DNA from: Amycolatopsis sp. DSM 110486
GTDB lineage: Bacteria; Actinomycetota; Actinomycetes; Mycobacteriales; Pseudonocardiaceae
Assembly (NCBI RefSeq): GCF_019468465.1
Contig: NZ_CP080519.1
Location: 10,523,501 to 10,587,500 of the forward strand
Reading direction: 5' to 3'
DNA length: 64,000 nucleotides
Part shown: piece by piece, positions 32,846 to 42,712 of the stretch
Position numbering within the stretch: the stretch's first letter is position 1
How the letters are laid out: the number at the start of each line of letters is the position of its first letter
Translations under genes and position numbers: made by a program
The notes under the pieces: model-generated
Told to the model about the DNA's origin: nothing
Database searches by the model: none
Seen by the model: the letters and a program-made list of their open reading frames with translations, nothing else

Positions 32846-33501
32846 GGCGATGGGCGAGCACCCCGGCGCCGGTAGGTGATCGAGCGGCAGGCCCACCACT
32901 TGCGCGGCCGGCGACCGGGAGGTGCGGCGGCTCGACGGCGCCGGCCTCGTCTGGCCGGCGCGCCACGGAGCCGTACTGGTCCGGCGGTGTCCGGAGGGAA
33001 GGAGAAGGACGGCCGCGCCGGGGCCTCGGCGATCCGGTGTCCCAACGGGACGAAATCGTCGGCGCGGCCTTGTCTCACAACGGGATCATGGCTCCCGGCA
33101 GAGCTGATGACGGGGCGATCGCAGCGCGACGCCGAGCCTCGCGCGTGTCGCAGCGAGGCCGGCTACGTGATCGGGCTCCAGCGTCTGGTCGCCGGCGACG
33201 GCCGGAGTCGCGCGAAACGATCGGAAGGTGTGCCGCACTCGCGGGACGGGGCCGGGCTCGGGAGTCACCCTTCCCCCGTCCGGGGCTTGAGTGCCGCGGC
33301 AGGTGCGGGGACGGGCGGCTCCTGAACGAAGCCCGCTGTCGAGCCGCGGCGTGACCTCGTCCGTGCCGACCTCGGTTCAGCCCGCCGTTAGGCCACGGCC
33401 ATCCACCGATGCGGCCGGTCGCCGCAACTTCGACCCGACCGGCTCGACGCCGCCGGCGAACCCGGGGCGTCGATCAGGTCGCCAGGGTGGAAAGCCGGTG
33501 T
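32846..33501. other. gene-poor junction between island and rluB
   Basis: About 650 bases with no credible coding sequence on either strand; the open frames have no family features and arise from high GC. It marks the right edge of the block inserted between rluB and cmk. No integrase, tRNA end or clear direct repeat is seen here. Confidence 0.5.
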
Positions 33502-34254
33502 TTACAGGTCCACGTTTCGGTACAGCGAGCCGACCTCACCGCGGTTGAGCCGGCGGATCGTGCCGGGGCGCTGGGCACCCAGCTGCACGTCGCCGATTGC
33601 CGTGCGCACGAGCTTGCGCACGGGGTGGCCGGTCGAGGCCATGAGCCGGCGCACGATGTGCTTGCGACCCTCGTGGATCACGAGCTCAATCATGCTCCGG
33701 CCGGAGTGCATGTCCTTCACGCGGAACTGGTCGACCTTCACGATCCCGTCGGGCAGCTCCCAGCCGGCGCGCAGCTCCTTGCCGAGCCCGCGCGGCACGA
33801 GACCCTCGACCTCGGCGAAGTAGGTCTTGAGCACGTTGTACGACGGGTGCATCAGCCGGTGGCCGAGGTCGCCGTCGTTGGTGAGCAGCAGCAGGCCCTC
33901 GGTGTTCTCGTCGAGCCGGCCCACGTGCACGACGCCGGGGGTCTCCTCCCAGCGGCCGCGCAGGTAGTCGCCGACGCACGGGCGGCCGCGGTCGTCCGAC
34001 ATCGTCGAGTGCACGCCCTTGGGCTTGTTGAAGGCGAGGTACACGAGGTCGTCGCGCAGGTTCACGCGCGTGCCGTCGACGTGGATCACGGCCTCGACCG
34101 GGTCGACGCGGCGGCCCAGCTCGGTGACGATCTGGCCGTCCACCTCCACCCGGCCCTCCACGATCAGGTCCTCGGCCGCGCGCCGCGACGCGATGCCGGC
34201 CTGGGAGAGGACCTTCTGCAGCCGGACGCCGTCGGGGTGCTGGTCAGATGTCAT
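33502..34254 (-). CDS. rluB: 23S rRNA pseudouridine synthase, RluB/RsuA family
   Basis: 250 residues. An S4 RNA-binding domain (VRLQKVLSQAGIASRRAAEDLI) precedes the synthase domain with YLAFNKPKGVHST and the catalytic Asp in GRLDENTEGLLLLTNDG. The C-terminal motif is EGRKHIVRRLM. It modifies a uridine in the 23S rRNA peptidyl-transferase region, by homology. It overlaps scpB by 11 bp and is the last gene of the parA-RHH-scpA-scpB-rluB operon here; in mycobacteria cmk would follow. Confidence 0.94.
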   Translation of the reverse strand: MTSDQHPDGVRLQKVLSQAGIASRRAAEDLIVEGRVEVDGQIVTELGRRVDPVEAVIHVDGTRVNLRDDLVYLAFNKPKGVHSTMSDDRGRPCVGDYLRGRWEETPGVVHVGRLDENTEGLLLLTNDGDLGHRLMHPSYNVLKTYFAEVEGLVPRGLGKELRAGWELPDGIVKVDQFRVKDMHSGRSMIELVIHEGRKHIVRRLMASTGHPVRKLVRTAIGDVQLGAQRPGTIRRLNRGEVGSLYRNVDL

Positions 34255-35350
34255 CGATGGTGTCCACTTCGGGTAGCAGCGGAGCGATCGGGGGCAGGTC
34301 GTTCAGCGACGACAGCCCCAGTCGCTCCAGGAACAGCTCGGTCGTCACGTACAGCGTGCCCGTCGTCTCGGGGTCGGTGCCCATCTCTTCGATGAGGCCG
34401 CGGGCCAGCAGGGTGCGGATCACGCCGTCGACGTTGACCCCGCGCACCGCGGCGACCCTGGCCCTGGTCACCGGCTGCCGGTACGCGATCACGGCGAGGC
34501 TCTCCAGCGCGGCCCGGGTCAGCTTCGACCGCTGGCCGTCGAGCAGGAGCTTCTCCACGAACGGGGCGTACGTGTCTCTAGTGTAGAACCGCCACCCTTC
34601 GCCGACGCGCCGCAGGTCGATCCCGCTGCCCCGCTCGGTGAGCCGCTGCGCCATCGTCCGCAGCGCGACGGTGACCCGCGCCACCGGCTGCGCCACGGTC
34701 TCGGCCAGCATCTGCTCGCCCGCCGGTGAGTCGACGACGAGCAGCAGCGCCTCGAGAGCGGCCTCCAGCGCCTCGTCGGACGTCACGTCGGGCAGGTCGC
34801 TGACCGGCTCGACACCCTCCTCCGAGTCCGGCTGCTCGGCTCCGGCGGCCGCCTCCCCCGGCTCGCCCTCGCCCGATTCGGCTTCGGGGCGCTCGGCTTC
34901 GGCGCGCTCGGCGTCGGACTCGGTTTCCGGCTGGGCGCTCGGCTCGGCGGACTCGGGCTTCGGGTGTGCCTCGCCCGCCTCCGCGGCTTCGGCCTCGGTG
35001 TCGGCCCGAACCTCGCTCGCCTCGACGGCCTCGGGTTCCGGCTCGGGTTCCGCCGGGGCCTCGGTCACCCCGGGCTCCGGCTCGGCCTCGTCCGCGCTCG
35101 CCTCGTCCGCGCTCGCCTCGTCCGCGCTCGCCTCGTCCGCGCTCGACTCGGCTTCCTCCGGCGCCCTGTCGCTTTCGACCCCTTCGCCGGTCGTGCCGGG
35201 CGAAGCCGCGGCAACGTCCTCCTGCGGAGAACCTTCCGGCGCGACACCGGGTTCGGGCGGCTCGGACACCGACGCGTTCGGCGTCACGACCTCATCGAGG
35301 TCGATCGCTTCCACGGCCGGCGTCGCGGCGCGGTCGTCTTCGGTGCTCAC
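34244..35350 (-). CDS. scpB: segregation and condensation protein B with long acidic N-terminus
   Basis: 368 residues, roughly 170 more than a typical ScpB. The conserved winged-helix core starts near residue 187 (TSDEALEAALEALLLVVDSPAGEQ) and includes WRFYTRDTYAPFVEKLL, ALESLAVIAYRQPVTRARVAAVRGV and GLIEEMGTDPETTGTLYVTT. The N-terminal part is almost only Glu, Ala, Ser and Pro, with four tandem ASADE units. ScpB dimers stabilise ScpA-SMC in chromosome condensation. GTG start at 35350 overlaps the scpA stop by 4 bp. Confidence 0.93.
   Translation of the reverse strand: MSTEDDRAATPAVEAIDLDEVVTPNASVSEPPEPGVAPEGSPQEDVAAASPGTTGEGVESDRAPEEAESSADEASADEASADEASADEAEPEPGVTEAPAEPEPEPEAVEASEVRADTEAEAAEAGEAHPKPESAEPSAQPETESDAERAEAERPEAESGEGEPGEAAAGAEQPDSEEGVEPVSDLPDVTSDEALEAALEALLLVVDSPAGEQMLAETVAQPVARVTVALRTMAQRLTERGSGIDLRRVGEGWRFYTRDTYAPFVEKLLLDGQRSKLTRAALESLAVIAYRQPVTRARVAAVRGVNVDGVIRTLLARGLIEEMGTDPETTGTLYVTTELFLERLGLSSLNDLPPIAPLLPEVDTIDDI
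35085..35144. repeat. four tandem 15-bp repeats inside scpB
   Basis: Four exact copies of a 15-bp unit beginning GCCTCGTCC encode the ASADE repeats on the minus strand. The unit is a multiple of three, so copy-number change keeps the frame; this is a probable length-variable site. Confidence 0.85.
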
Positions 35351-36381
35351 CCGTACTCCTCTTCGTCGGCCGCCGTGCGGTCGTGGGCCGCGGCGGCCGA
35401 GGCCTCCGCGACGCTGCCGCCGGTCCAGCGCACGTGGAGCTCGGCGAGCGCCTCGAGCTGCTCGAACTGCACCGTCGACTCGCGGTACAGCTCCAGCAGC
35501 GCGAGGAACCGCGCGACGATCTCCACGGTGTACTCGCAGTCCTCCACGAGCTCCTTGAACGTGGCCTGCCCCACCTCCGCGAGCTTCAGCCGCAGCAGCG
35601 CCGCGTGCTCGCGCACGGACACGTGGCCCATGTGCAGGTGCGCGAGCGACACCGTCGGCGGCGGCTTCGGTTTGAAGACCGTGACGGCGATGTCCGCGAA
35701 CTTCGGCGGCGTCACGCCGAGCATCACCTCGGGCAGCAGCCCGACATAACGCTCCTCCAGCGCCACCGAGCGCGGGTAGCGCCGCAGCGCGCCTTGCTCC
35801 AGCTCGCCGAACAGCGCCGCCACCTGCTTGTACGCGCGGTACTGCAGCACGCGCGCGAAGAGCAGGTCGCGGGCCTCCAGGAGCGCGAGGTCGTCCTCGT
35901 TCTCCACTTCCGCCGAGGGCAGCAGCCGCGCGGCCTTGAGGTCCAGCAGGGTCGCGGCGATGACCAGGAACTCCGTGGTCTCGTCGAGGTTCCAGTCGGA
36001 CCCGAGTGCGCGCGTGTAGGCGATGAAGTCGTCGGTGACCGTGTGCAGCGCGACCTCGGTGACGTCGAGCTGGTGCTGCGAGATCAGCTGCAGCAGCAGG
36101 TCGAACGGCCCCTCGAAGTTCTTCAGGCGCACCTTGAACTTCGAGGTGCTGAGCTCCTCGGCGTAGCCCTCCGGGATCGTCCCGCCGTGCACGGTCTCGT
36201 GCTCGACGGGCTTCTCCTCCTGGCCCGGCGTTTCCTCCGCCGTCGCAGTTTCGCCCTGGCCCGCCGTCTCGTCCTGGCTCGGAGTCTCGTCCGGGCTGGG
36301 GGTTTCCTGCTGGATCGGCGTCTCGGTACCCGGGGCCGCGGCGTCCGGCTCCGGCTGCTCGGCCGATGCCGGTTCGTCCAT
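35347..36381 (-). CDS. scpA: segregation and condensation protein A
   Basis: 344 residues. The kleisin N-terminal domain begins near residue 80 (FKVRLKNFEGPFDLLLQLISQHQLDVTEVALHTV) and the C-terminal winged helix ends the protein (FKELVEDCEYTVEIVARFLALLELYRESTVQFEQ). The first 78 residues are an acidic low-complexity tract rich in PET/DET repeats, as in ScpB. ScpA bridges the SMC heads. The start overlaps the stop of the small gene upstream by one base. Confidence 0.94.
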   Translation of the reverse strand: MDEPASAEQPEPDAAAPGTETPIQQETPSPDETPSQDETAGQGETATAEETPGQEEKPVEHETVHGGTIPEGYAEELSTSKFKVRLKNFEGPFDLLLQLISQHQLDVTEVALHTVTDDFIAYTRALGSDWNLDETTEFLVIAATLLDLKAARLLPSAEVENEDDLALLEARDLLFARVLQYRAYKQVAALFGELEQGALRRYPRSVALEERYVGLLPEVMLGVTPPKFADIAVTVFKPKPPPTVSLAHLHMGHVSVREHAALLRLKLAEVGQATFKELVEDCEYTVEIVARFLALLELYRESTVQFEQLEALAELHVRWTGGSVAEASAAAAHDRTAADEEEYG

Positions 36382-36782
36382 CAGCCCTCGGTTCCGCCTT
36401 CTTCTTCCATCGCCTGCAATCGCTGGACCAGCACCGAATCTTCGCCGCGCTGGTCGAAGTCCGCGATCAGCACGGCCACGGCCTCGCGCACCAGGCGGCC
36501 GCGGTCGACCACGAGGTTGTGCTTGGCCCGCAGGTTCAGCCGGGTCTGCTCCATCGCGAGCAGCTCGTCGCCCGCGACGTACACCGTGATCTTCGCGTCG
36601 TGCTTCGTGCGGCCGGAGCCGCTGCGCGCCGCGGCGCGGCTGAGCTGGTCGGCGTCCTCGCTCTTCCTCGGGAGCGGTTCGGCCGGTGCGGGCGCCGCCG
36701 GCCGGTCGAGTGCCGGGCTGACAGGGCTGGAGGTGAGGCGGAAGAGTTCCGACGCTCCGGGCAGGGAAGCGCGCCTGCTCAC
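36381..36782 (-). CDS. small ParA-linked protein, probable ribbon-helix-helix DNA-binding partner
   Basis: 133 residues. The first 60 are basic and Pro/Ala-rich, without clear fold. The second half reads KITVYVAGDELLAMEQTRLNLRAKH then DRGRLVREAVAVLIADFDQRG, that is a beta-strand followed by two helices, which is the pattern of ribbon-helix-helix proteins. It lies between parA (4-bp GTGA overlap) and scpA (1-bp overlap). In plasmid type Ib systems ParA works with an RHH centromere binder, so a similar role in chromosome segregation is attractive but unproven. Confidence 0.6.
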   Translation of the reverse strand: MSRRASLPGASELFRLTSSPVSPALDRPAAPAPAEPLPRKSEDADQLSRAAARSGSGRTKHDAKITVYVAGDELLAMEQTRLNLRAKHNLVVDRGRLVREAVAVLIADFDQRGEDSVLVQRLQAMEEEGGTEG

Positions 36783-37783
36783 CGAGCGATCACCTCGCGA
36801 GCCAGCGCGCGATAGGCTGCCGCGCCGGCCGACTTGGGGGCCCAGGTCGTGATCGGCTCACCCGCGACTGTCGTCTCGGGGAACCGCACGGTGCGGTTGA
36901 TCACCGTGTCGAACACGATGTCGCCGAATGCCTCCACCACGCGAGCCATGACCTCCTTCGAGTGCAGGGTTCTCGGGTCGTACATCGTGGCGAGAATCCC
37001 CGTGATGTCCAGTTTGGGGTTGAGGCGTTCCTGCACCTTCTCGATCGTGTCGATCAGGAGCGCGACGCCTCGCAGACTGAAGAACTCGCACTCCAGGGGG
37101 ATGATCACACCGTCCGCAGCGGTCAATGCGTTCACCGTCAACAGGCCGAGCGAGGGCTGGCAGTCGACAAGAACATAGTCGTAGTCGTTCATGACCGGAC
37201 GAAGGACCCGTAACAACGTGTGTTCGCGCCCTACCTCTGCGACGAGCTGGACCTCGGCCGCGGACAGGTCGATGTTGCTCGGCAGCAGGTCAACGCCGTC
37301 GACGCGGGTTTTGCGGAGCACGTCCTCGATGCCGACGGAGCGCTCCATGATGACGTTGTAGACCGTCTGGTCCAGCTCGTGCGGCTGGATGCCGAGACCC
37401 ACCGACAGGGCGCCCTGCGGGTCGAAGTCCACGAGCAGCACGCGGCGCCCGCACTCGGCGAGCGCCGCACCCAGGTTGATGGTCGACGTGGTCTTGCCGA
37501 CGCCGCCCTTCTGGTTGCACATCGCGAGCACCTTGGCCGGACCGTGGTGGTCGAGCGGCGCGGGTTCGGGGATCTCGCGCAGCGGCCGGCCCGTGGGACC
37601 GATGCCGCTCTCTTCGCGCTCCTTCGCGCGCAGCCGGGCTCTCTCGGCGCGGCTCAGGCGCGGGCCGTCGGACGGCTCGTCCCCGTCGTGGTTGGCGGGG
37701 GTGGCGATTCGCGCCTGGGAGAGGCTAGCCGCGGCCGAACCGGCGGACGCGGCCGGGCGCTCCGGCTGGTTCGGTGTCGACAT
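36779..37783 (-). CDS. parA: ParA family ATPase
   Basis: 334 residues. The deviant Walker A CNQKGGVGKTTSTINLG begins about residue 88, followed by RRVLLVDFDPQGALSVGLG (A') and YDYVLVDCQPSLGLLTVNAL (Walker B). The first 85 residues are a Ser/Ala/Arg-rich extension. It is the Rv1708-like ParA paralogue that heads the scp operon, not the origin-proximal parA with parB. The start has AAGGAGC at 9 nt. It probably uses the nucleoid as a track to position a partner. Confidence 0.93.
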   Translation of the reverse strand: MSTPNQPERPAASAGSAAASLSQARIATPANHDGDEPSDGPRLSRAERARLRAKEREESGIGPTGRPLREIPEPAPLDHHGPAKVLAMCNQKGGVGKTTSTINLGAALAECGRRVLLVDFDPQGALSVGLGIQPHELDQTVYNVIMERSVGIEDVLRKTRVDGVDLLPSNIDLSAAEVQLVAEVGREHTLLRVLRPVMNDYDYVLVDCQPSLGLLTVNALTAADGVIIPLECEFFSLRGVALLIDTIEKVQERLNPKLDITGILATMYDPRTLHSKEVMARVVEAFGDIVFDTVINRTVRFPETTVAGEPITTWAPKSAGAAAYRALAREVIAR

Positions 37784-37906
37784 GGCGGGAAAGCTCCTTG
37801 TTTCGGCGTCCCCGGCAGCCTATGCGCGGAGTCGGAGCCCCGGCAAAGCGCCGCGCCGGGCCGGGCGCGCGAAGTCACCACTGGTGGCTGATGCCCTGAG
37901 GCCGGT

Positions 37907-38842
37907 TCAGCCCAGCGCGCGCGGGTGCGCCGTGGCGTAGACCTCGCGCAGCGTGTTGACCGTGACGAGCGTGTAGACCTGCGTCGTCGTCACCGAGGCG
38001 TGGCCCAGCAGCTCCTGCACGACGCGCACGTCGGCACCGCCTTCGAGCAGGTGCGTGGCGAACGAGTGGCGCAGGGTGTGCGGCGAGACGTCGGCGGTGA
38101 TCCCCGCGCGTTCGGCGGTGTCCTTGAGGACCTGCCACGCGCTCTGGCGGGACAGCCTGCTGCCGCGGGCGTTGAGGAACATCGCGGACGTGCCGCGCCC
38201 GTGCGCCGCGAGCACCGGGCGCGCCCGCACGAGGTACGCGTGCAGCGCCTCGACCGCGGGCCGGCCGATCGGGACGAGCCGCTGTTTGCCGCCCTTGCCG
38301 TCGAGCAGCACGGTGCGGTCGACGTCGTCGACGTCGTCCACGTCGAGCCCGACGGCTTCGGAGATCCGGGCGCCGGTGGAGTAGAGCAGTTCGAGCAGCG
38401 CCCGGTCGCGCAGCGCGCGCTCGCCGTCGGGCGGCGGGGTCTCGAGCAGCTTGAGGACGTCGGTCACGGGCAGCGCCTTGGGCAGCCTCTTCGCCGCGGC
38501 AGGCGGGCGGACCTCGCGCGCGGGGTCGTGCTCGGTGATGCCGTCGGCGTGGGCGAACTTGTGCAGCCCGCGCACGGCGACCAGCGCCCGCGCGGCCGAG
38601 GACGCGGCGAGCGGCCGGTGCTCCTCGTCGCCTTCGCGCAGGGCCGCGCCGAACGACGTGACGTGCGCCGCCGTCACGTCCGGGAACCGCGTGACGTCCG
38701 CGGCGGCGAGGTGCGCGGCGTACCGCCGCAGGTCGCGGGCGTAGCTGTCGAGCGTGTTGCGGGCGGTGCCGCGCTCGACCACGAGGTGGTCCAGGTACGC
38801 GGCGATCACGTCCCCCACCGCCGTCCTGCCCGTGCCCGTCAC
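37907..38842 (-). CDS. xerD: tyrosine recombinase XerD
   Basis: 311 residues. N-terminal SAM-like DNA-binding domain ([29 protein letters not shown]) and catalytic domain with [16 protein letters not shown] (first Arg), [41 protein letters not shown] (HxxRH, H, Tyr nucleophile). It resolves chromosome dimers at dif with XerC. Its place between NUDIX and parA is the normal chromosomal position, so it is not a marker of a mobile element. Confidence 0.94.
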   Translation of the reverse strand: MTGTGRTAVGDVIAAYLDHLVVERGTARNTLDSYARDLRRYAAHLAAADVTRFPDVTAAHVTSFGAALREGDEEHRPLAASSAARALVAVRGLHKFAHADGITEHDPAREVRPPAAAKRLPKALPVTDVLKLLETPPPDGERALRDRALLELLYSTGARISEAVGLDVDDVDDVDRTVLLDGKGGKQRLVPIGRPAVEALHAYLVRARPVLAAHGRGTSAMFLNARGSRLSRQSAWQVLKDTAERAGITADVSPHTLRHSFATHLLEGGADVRVVQELLGHASVTTTQVYTLVTVNTLREVYATAHPRALG

Positions 38843-38866
38843 GGGGTCACACTCTAGGCCGCCGGG

Positions 38867-38903
38867 CCGTCCGTGCCCGCCGACGCGCGGCGGGCACGGA
38901 CGG
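38867..38903 (-). terminator. strong hairpin after the NUDIX gene
   Basis: A perfect 16-bp stem (38867-38882 with 38888-38903) with a 5-nt loop lies 5 bp past the NUDIX stop. It separates the pyrG-NUDIX transcript from xerD. Confidence 0.75.
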
Positions 38904-38908
38904 GTAGA

Positions 38909-39550
38909 TCAGCCTTCCGCTCGGCGCCGGGCGAAGCGAGTGGGCCGGTCCCGCCACGGCGCGTCGGCCGGGCGGGCCTTCGCCGCGCCGGTGACCACCG
39001 CGTGGGCGGCCAGCACACCCGAGACGGTCGCGCCGTTCACCACCTCACCCGAGAGCGCCATGGCGACGGCTTCGGCGAGCGGGAACTTCTTCACCACGAG
39101 GTCGGCCTCCTCCTCGCCGAGCACCTCACGGTCCACTTCGGACAGGCCGCGGGCGAGGAACACCCGCACCACCTCGTCGGTGAACCCTGGCGAGGCGGCC
39201 ACGTCCACCAGCGTCGACCACTCGTCCGCCGCCAGCCCGACCTCTTCCACGAGCTCGCGCTTCGCCGCGTCGACGGGGTTCTCCCCCGGCTTGTCGATCA
39301 GACCCGCCGGCAGCTCCCACAGCCGGCGCCCGAGCGGGTGCCGGTACTGGTGGACCATCGTCACCGCGGCATCGACACCGCTGCCGTCGAGCGTGAGGAT
39401 CGCGACGGCACCGAGGTGCTCCACGACCTCGCGATTCGCCGTCCCGCCGCCGGGCATCACCACCTCGTCGACCCGCAGGCCGACGACGCGTCCGATGTGG
39501 ACGACCCGGGTGCCGGCGACCGTGAACTCGTGCGTGCCGGGCTCGGTCAC
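38909..39550 (-). CDS. NUDIX hydrolase, ADP-ribose pyrophosphatase-like
   Basis: 213 residues. The NUDIX box is [18 protein letters not shown], preceded by [11 protein letters not shown]. It matches Rv1700-type ADP-ribose pyrophosphatases that split ADP-ribose to AMP and ribose 5-phosphate. GTG start overlaps the pyrG stop by 4 bp. Confidence 0.9.
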   Translation of the reverse strand: MTEPGTHEFTVAGTRVVHIGRVVGLRVDEVVMPGGGTANREVVEHLGAVAILTLDGSGVDAAVTMVHQYRHPLGRRLWELPAGLIDKPGENPVDAAKRELVEEVGLAADEWSTLVDVAASPGFTDEVVRVFLARGLSEVDREVLGEEEADLVVKKFPLAEAVAMALSGEVVNGATVSGVLAAHAVVTGAAKARPADAPWRDRPTRFARRRAEG

Positions 39551-41247
39551 CGGGCCGCCACGGGCGCCTCGGCGAGCTCCACCGGCAGCCGCTCGGCGAC
39601 CTTGCGGTCCACCACGGCCTTCACGAACGCACTGAAGAGCGGGTGCGGCCGCGTCGGGCGGCTCTTGAGCTCCGGGTGCGCCTGCGTGCCGACGAAGAAC
39701 GGGTGCACGTCGGCCGGCAGCTCCACGAACTCGACCAGGTGGTCGTCGGGCGAGGTGCCGGAGAACACGAGCCCGGCGTCGGAGAGCTGCTTGCGGTAGG
39801 CGTTGTTGACCTCGTAGCGGTGACGGTGGCGCTCGGAGACCTCGGTGCTGCCGTACGCCTTCGCGACCTGCGAGCCCGGCTTGAGTTTCGCCGGGTACGC
39901 GCCCAGGCGCATCGTGCCGCCCATGTCCCGCTCGCCCGCGACCACGTCACGCTGGTCGGCCATCGTCGAGATCACCGCGTGCTCGGTGTCCTCGTCGAAC
40001 TCCGCCGAGTTGGCGTCCGCGATGCCCGCCAGGTGCCGCGCGCCTTCGATGACCATGCACTGCAGGCCGAGGCACAGCCCGAGCAGCGGCACGCCGCGCG
40101 TGCGCGCGTACTCGATGGCGCCGACCTTGCCCTCGATGCCGCGGATGCCGAACCCACCGGGGATCAGCACGCCGTCCACATCGGACAGCACCGAAGCGGC
40201 GCCCGACGCGGTCTGCGCGTCGTCCGAGGCGACCCACACGATCTCGACCTTGGCGCGGTGGGCGAACCCGCCCGCGCGCAGGGCCTCGGTGACCGACAGG
40301 TACGCGTCGGGCAGGTCGATGTACTTGCCGACCACGGCGATCCGCACCGTCTCGCTCGGGTTGTGCACCCGGTTGAGCAGGTCGCCCCACACCGTCCAGT
40401 CGACATCGCGGAACGGCAGCCCCAGGCGGCGCACCACGTAGGCGTCGAGCGCCTCGCCGTGCAGCACCTTGGGGATGTCGTAGATCGAGCGCGCGTCCGG
40501 GCAGGCGATGACCGCCTCCGAGTCGACGTCGCACATCAGGCCGATCTTGCGCTTGAGGTCCTCGGGGATCTCCCGGTCGGCCCGGCAGACCAGCGCGTCG
40601 GGCTGGATGCCGATGTTGCGCAGCGCGGCAACGGAGTGCTGGGTCGGCTTGGTCTTGAGCTCACCCGACGGCGCGAGGTAGGGCACGAGCGACACGTGCA
40701 GGAAGAAGCAGTGATCCCGCCCGACGTCGTGACGCACCTGGCGGCACGCCTCGAGGAACGGCAGCGACTCGATGTCGCCCACCGTGCCGCCGACCTCGGT
40801 GATGACCACGTCCGGGGTGTTCCCGTGCTCATCCGGACCGGCCGCGGCGGTGATGCGCGACTTGATCTCGTCCGTGATGTGCGGGATGACCTGCACCGTG
40901 TCGCCGAGGTACTCGCCGCGGCGTTCCTTGGCGATGACCTCCGAGTAGACCTGGCCGGTCGTGACGTTGGCCTTGCCGTCGAGGTCCCGGTCGAGGAACC
41001 GCTCGTAGTGCCCGATGTCGAGATCCGTCTCCGCACCATCGTCGGTGACGAACACCTCACCGTGCTGGAACGGGTTCATCGTCCCAGGGTCGACGTTGAG
41101 ATAGGGGTCGAGCTTCTGCATCGTGACGCGAAGCCCGCGTGCGGTAAGGAGCTGGCCGAGGCTCGAGGCCGTCAATCCCTTACCCAGAGAGGAGGCGACG
41201 CCTCCGGTGACAAAGACAAACTTGGTAGCCCGCGACTGATGTCCCAC
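39547..41247 (-). CDS. pyrG: CTP synthase
   Basis: 566 residues. The amidoligase domain begins [20 protein letters not shown] and has [21 protein letters not shown]; the glutaminase domain has [12 protein letters not shown] (Cys nucleophile) and the HPE motif in [14 protein letters not shown]. It makes CTP from UTP with glutamine and ATP. GTG at 41247 gives the expected N-terminus; the frame stays open far upstream through aroA antisense, which is a shadow. Divergent from aroA with 96 bp between. Confidence 0.97.
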   Translation of the reverse strand: MGHQSRATKFVFVTGGVASSLGKGLTASSLGQLLTARGLRVTMQKLDPYLNVDPGTMNPFQHGEVFVTDDGAETDLDIGHYERFLDRDLDGKANVTTGQVYSEVIAKERRGEYLGDTVQVIPHITDEIKSRITAAAGPDEHGNTPDVVITEVGGTVGDIESLPFLEACRQVRHDVGRDHCFFLHVSLVPYLAPSGELKTKPTQHSVAALRNIGIQPDALVCRADREIPEDLKRKIGLMCDVDSEAVIACPDARSIYDIPKVLHGEALDAYVVRRLGLPFRDVDWTVWGDLLNRVHNPSETVRIAVVGKYIDLPDAYLSVTEALRAGGFAHRAKVEIVWVASDDAQTASGAASVLSDVDGVLIPGGFGIRGIEGKVGAIEYARTRGVPLLGLCLGLQCMVIEGARHLAGIADANSAEFDEDTEHAVISTMADQRDVVAGERDMGGTMRLGAYPAKLKPGSQVAKAYGSTEVSERHRHRYEVNNAYRKQLSDAGLVFSGTSPDDHLVEFVELPADVHPFFVGTQAHPELKSRPTRPHPLFSAFVKAVVDRKVAERLPVELAEAPVAAR

Positions 41248-41343
41248 GGGCCGCCAGCATATCGCACGCACGCCGATCCGCTCGTTCGCGCCCGTTCCCG
41301 GCGCGGCGGCGTTGACGGAGACCGCCACGCTAGGCTTCGTTGC

Positions 41344-42654
41344 GTGACGGATGCGCACAAGGACGACCACGCCGACCACTGGGCCGCACCGGTCGCGGCG
41401 GCGGCACTCGACGCGCGGGTGCGCGTCCCGGGCTCGAAGTCGATCACGAACCGCGCCTACGTGCTGGCTGCCCTCGCGGGCGCGCCGACGCGGGTGCGCG
41501 TGCCGCTCGACTCGCGCGACACGCGGCTCATGCTCGGCGCGCTGGCCTCGCTGGGTGCCCGGTCGGAGGAGACGGCCGACGGCTTCCTCGTCCACCCCCT
41601 CGGCGCAGGCGGCAGCAGCCACGGCGAGCCGGTCGAGGTCACGCTCGGCAACGCCGGCACCGTCGCCCGCTTCACGCCCGCGCTCGCCGCGCTCGGCGAC
41701 TCCCCCGTGCTCTTCGACGGCGACGAGGCCATCCGCCGTCGCCCGATCGGCCCGCTGCTGGCCGCGCTGCGCCGCCTCGGGGTGCGCATCGACGACGACG
41801 GCCGCGGCGCCCCGCCCTTCACGGTCCACGGCGACGGCGGGGTCCGCGGTGGCACGGTCGACCTCGACTCGTCGGCCTCGAGCCAGTTCCTCTCCGCGCT
41901 GCTGCTGGCCGGTCCGTCCTTCGACCGCGGCGTGACCGTGCGCCTGGTCGGCGACGCGCCGCCGAGCGAGCCGCACATCGCGATGACGCTCGACATGCTG
42001 CACCGCTTCGGCGCCACCGTGGAGCGCGAAGGCGCGGAGTTCCACGTCGCGCCGGCGAAGCTGTCGTGCCCCGAGTACGTCGTGGAACCGGACCTGTCCA
42101 CGGCCGCGCCGTTCGTGGCCGCCGCCGTGGCCGCGGGCGGCACCGTGCGCGTCGCGGGCTGGCCGAGCACCACGACCCAGCCCGGCGACTGGCTGCGCAG
42201 CTTCCTGCCGGCGCTCGGCGCGTCGGTCCGGCTCGAGGACGGCGGCCTCGCCGTCACCGGCGGCTCGCACATCCCGGGGGTCGAGCTCGACCTGCACGAG
42301 GTCGGCGAGCTGACCCCGGTGGTCGCCGCGCTGCTGTGCTTCGCCGACGGCCCGTCGGTGATCAGCGGCGTCGCGCACCTGCGTGGCCACGAGACCGACC
42401 GGATCACAGCACTGGCCACGGAGCTGTCGGCACTGGGCGGCGACGTGTCCGAAACGGACGACGGCCTGCGCATCACGCCGGCCCCGCTGCACGGCGGCGT
42501 CTTCCACACCTACGACGACCACCGCCTCGTCATGGCCGCGGCCGTGCTGGGCCTGCGCGTGCCCGGCATCCGCGTCGAAAACCCCGCCACGGTGGGGAAA
42601 ACGTTCCCGGCGTTCGTCGAGACGTGGACCGGGATGCTCGGCTCGAGCCAGTAG
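41344..42654 (+). CDS. aroA: 3-phosphoshikimate 1-carboxyvinyltransferase (EPSP synthase)
   Basis: 436 residues. Motifs are [19 protein letters not shown] near residue 28, the [17 protein letters not shown] loop, [13 protein letters not shown] and the C-terminal [17 protein letters not shown]. It joins PEP to shikimate 3-phosphate in aromatic amino acid synthesis. GTG at 41344 is used. The position next to pyrG differs from the mycobacterial order, so it may be relocated or a second copy; this cannot be decided from one window. Confidence 0.95.
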   Translation: MTDAHKDDHADHWAAPVAAAALDARVRVPGSKSITNRAYVLAALAGAPTRVRVPLDSRDTRLMLGALASLGARSEETADGFLVHPLGAGGSSHGEPVEVTLGNAGTVARFTPALAALGDSPVLFDGDEAIRRRPIGPLLAALRRLGVRIDDDGRGAPPFTVHGDGGVRGGTVDLDSSASSQFLSALLLAGPSFDRGVTVRLVGDAPPSEPHIAMTLDMLHRFGATVEREGAEFHVAPAKLSCPEYVVEPDLSTAAPFVAAAVAAGGTVRVAGWPSTTTQPGDWLRSFLPALGASVRLEDGGLAVTGGSHIPGVELDLHEVGELTPVVAALLCFADGPSVISGVAHLRGHETDRITALATELSALGGDVSETDDGLRITPAPLHGGVFHTYDDHRLVMAAAVLGLRVPGIRVENPATVGKTFPAFVETWTGMLGSSQ

Positions 42655-42657
42655 CGG

Positions 42658-42696
42658 TGTTATTGGCCTGTGTTATTGGCCTGTGTTATTGGCCCC
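42658..42696. repeat. three tandem 13-bp repeats after aroA
   Basis: TGTTATTGGCCTG occurs twice and TGTTATTGGCCCC once, back to back from 3 bp past the aroA stop. The A/T-rich core stands out in this GC-rich sequence. Purpose unknown. Confidence 0.85.
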
Positions 42697-42712
42697 GCCT
42701 TCGGCAGGGCGT

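Noticed and set aside
32846..33354. Possible gene on the plus strand next to rluB
   Set aside because: The frame has no ribosome-binding site, no recognisable motif and strongly Arg-biased composition typical of chance frames in high-GC DNA.
35085..35144. Tandem repeats in scpB as a CRISPR array
   Set aside because: Units are 15 bp and contiguous without spacers, and they encode in-frame ASADE repeats.
37907..38842. Tyrosine recombinase as an integrase of the island
   Set aside because: It is XerD in its conserved position between NUDIX and parA, 5 kb outside the block, with no nearby attachment-type repeats.
39643..41343. Plus-strand extension fused in frame upstream of aroA
   Set aside because: It is antisense to pyrG, which has full family motifs; aroA begins at the GTG at 41344.
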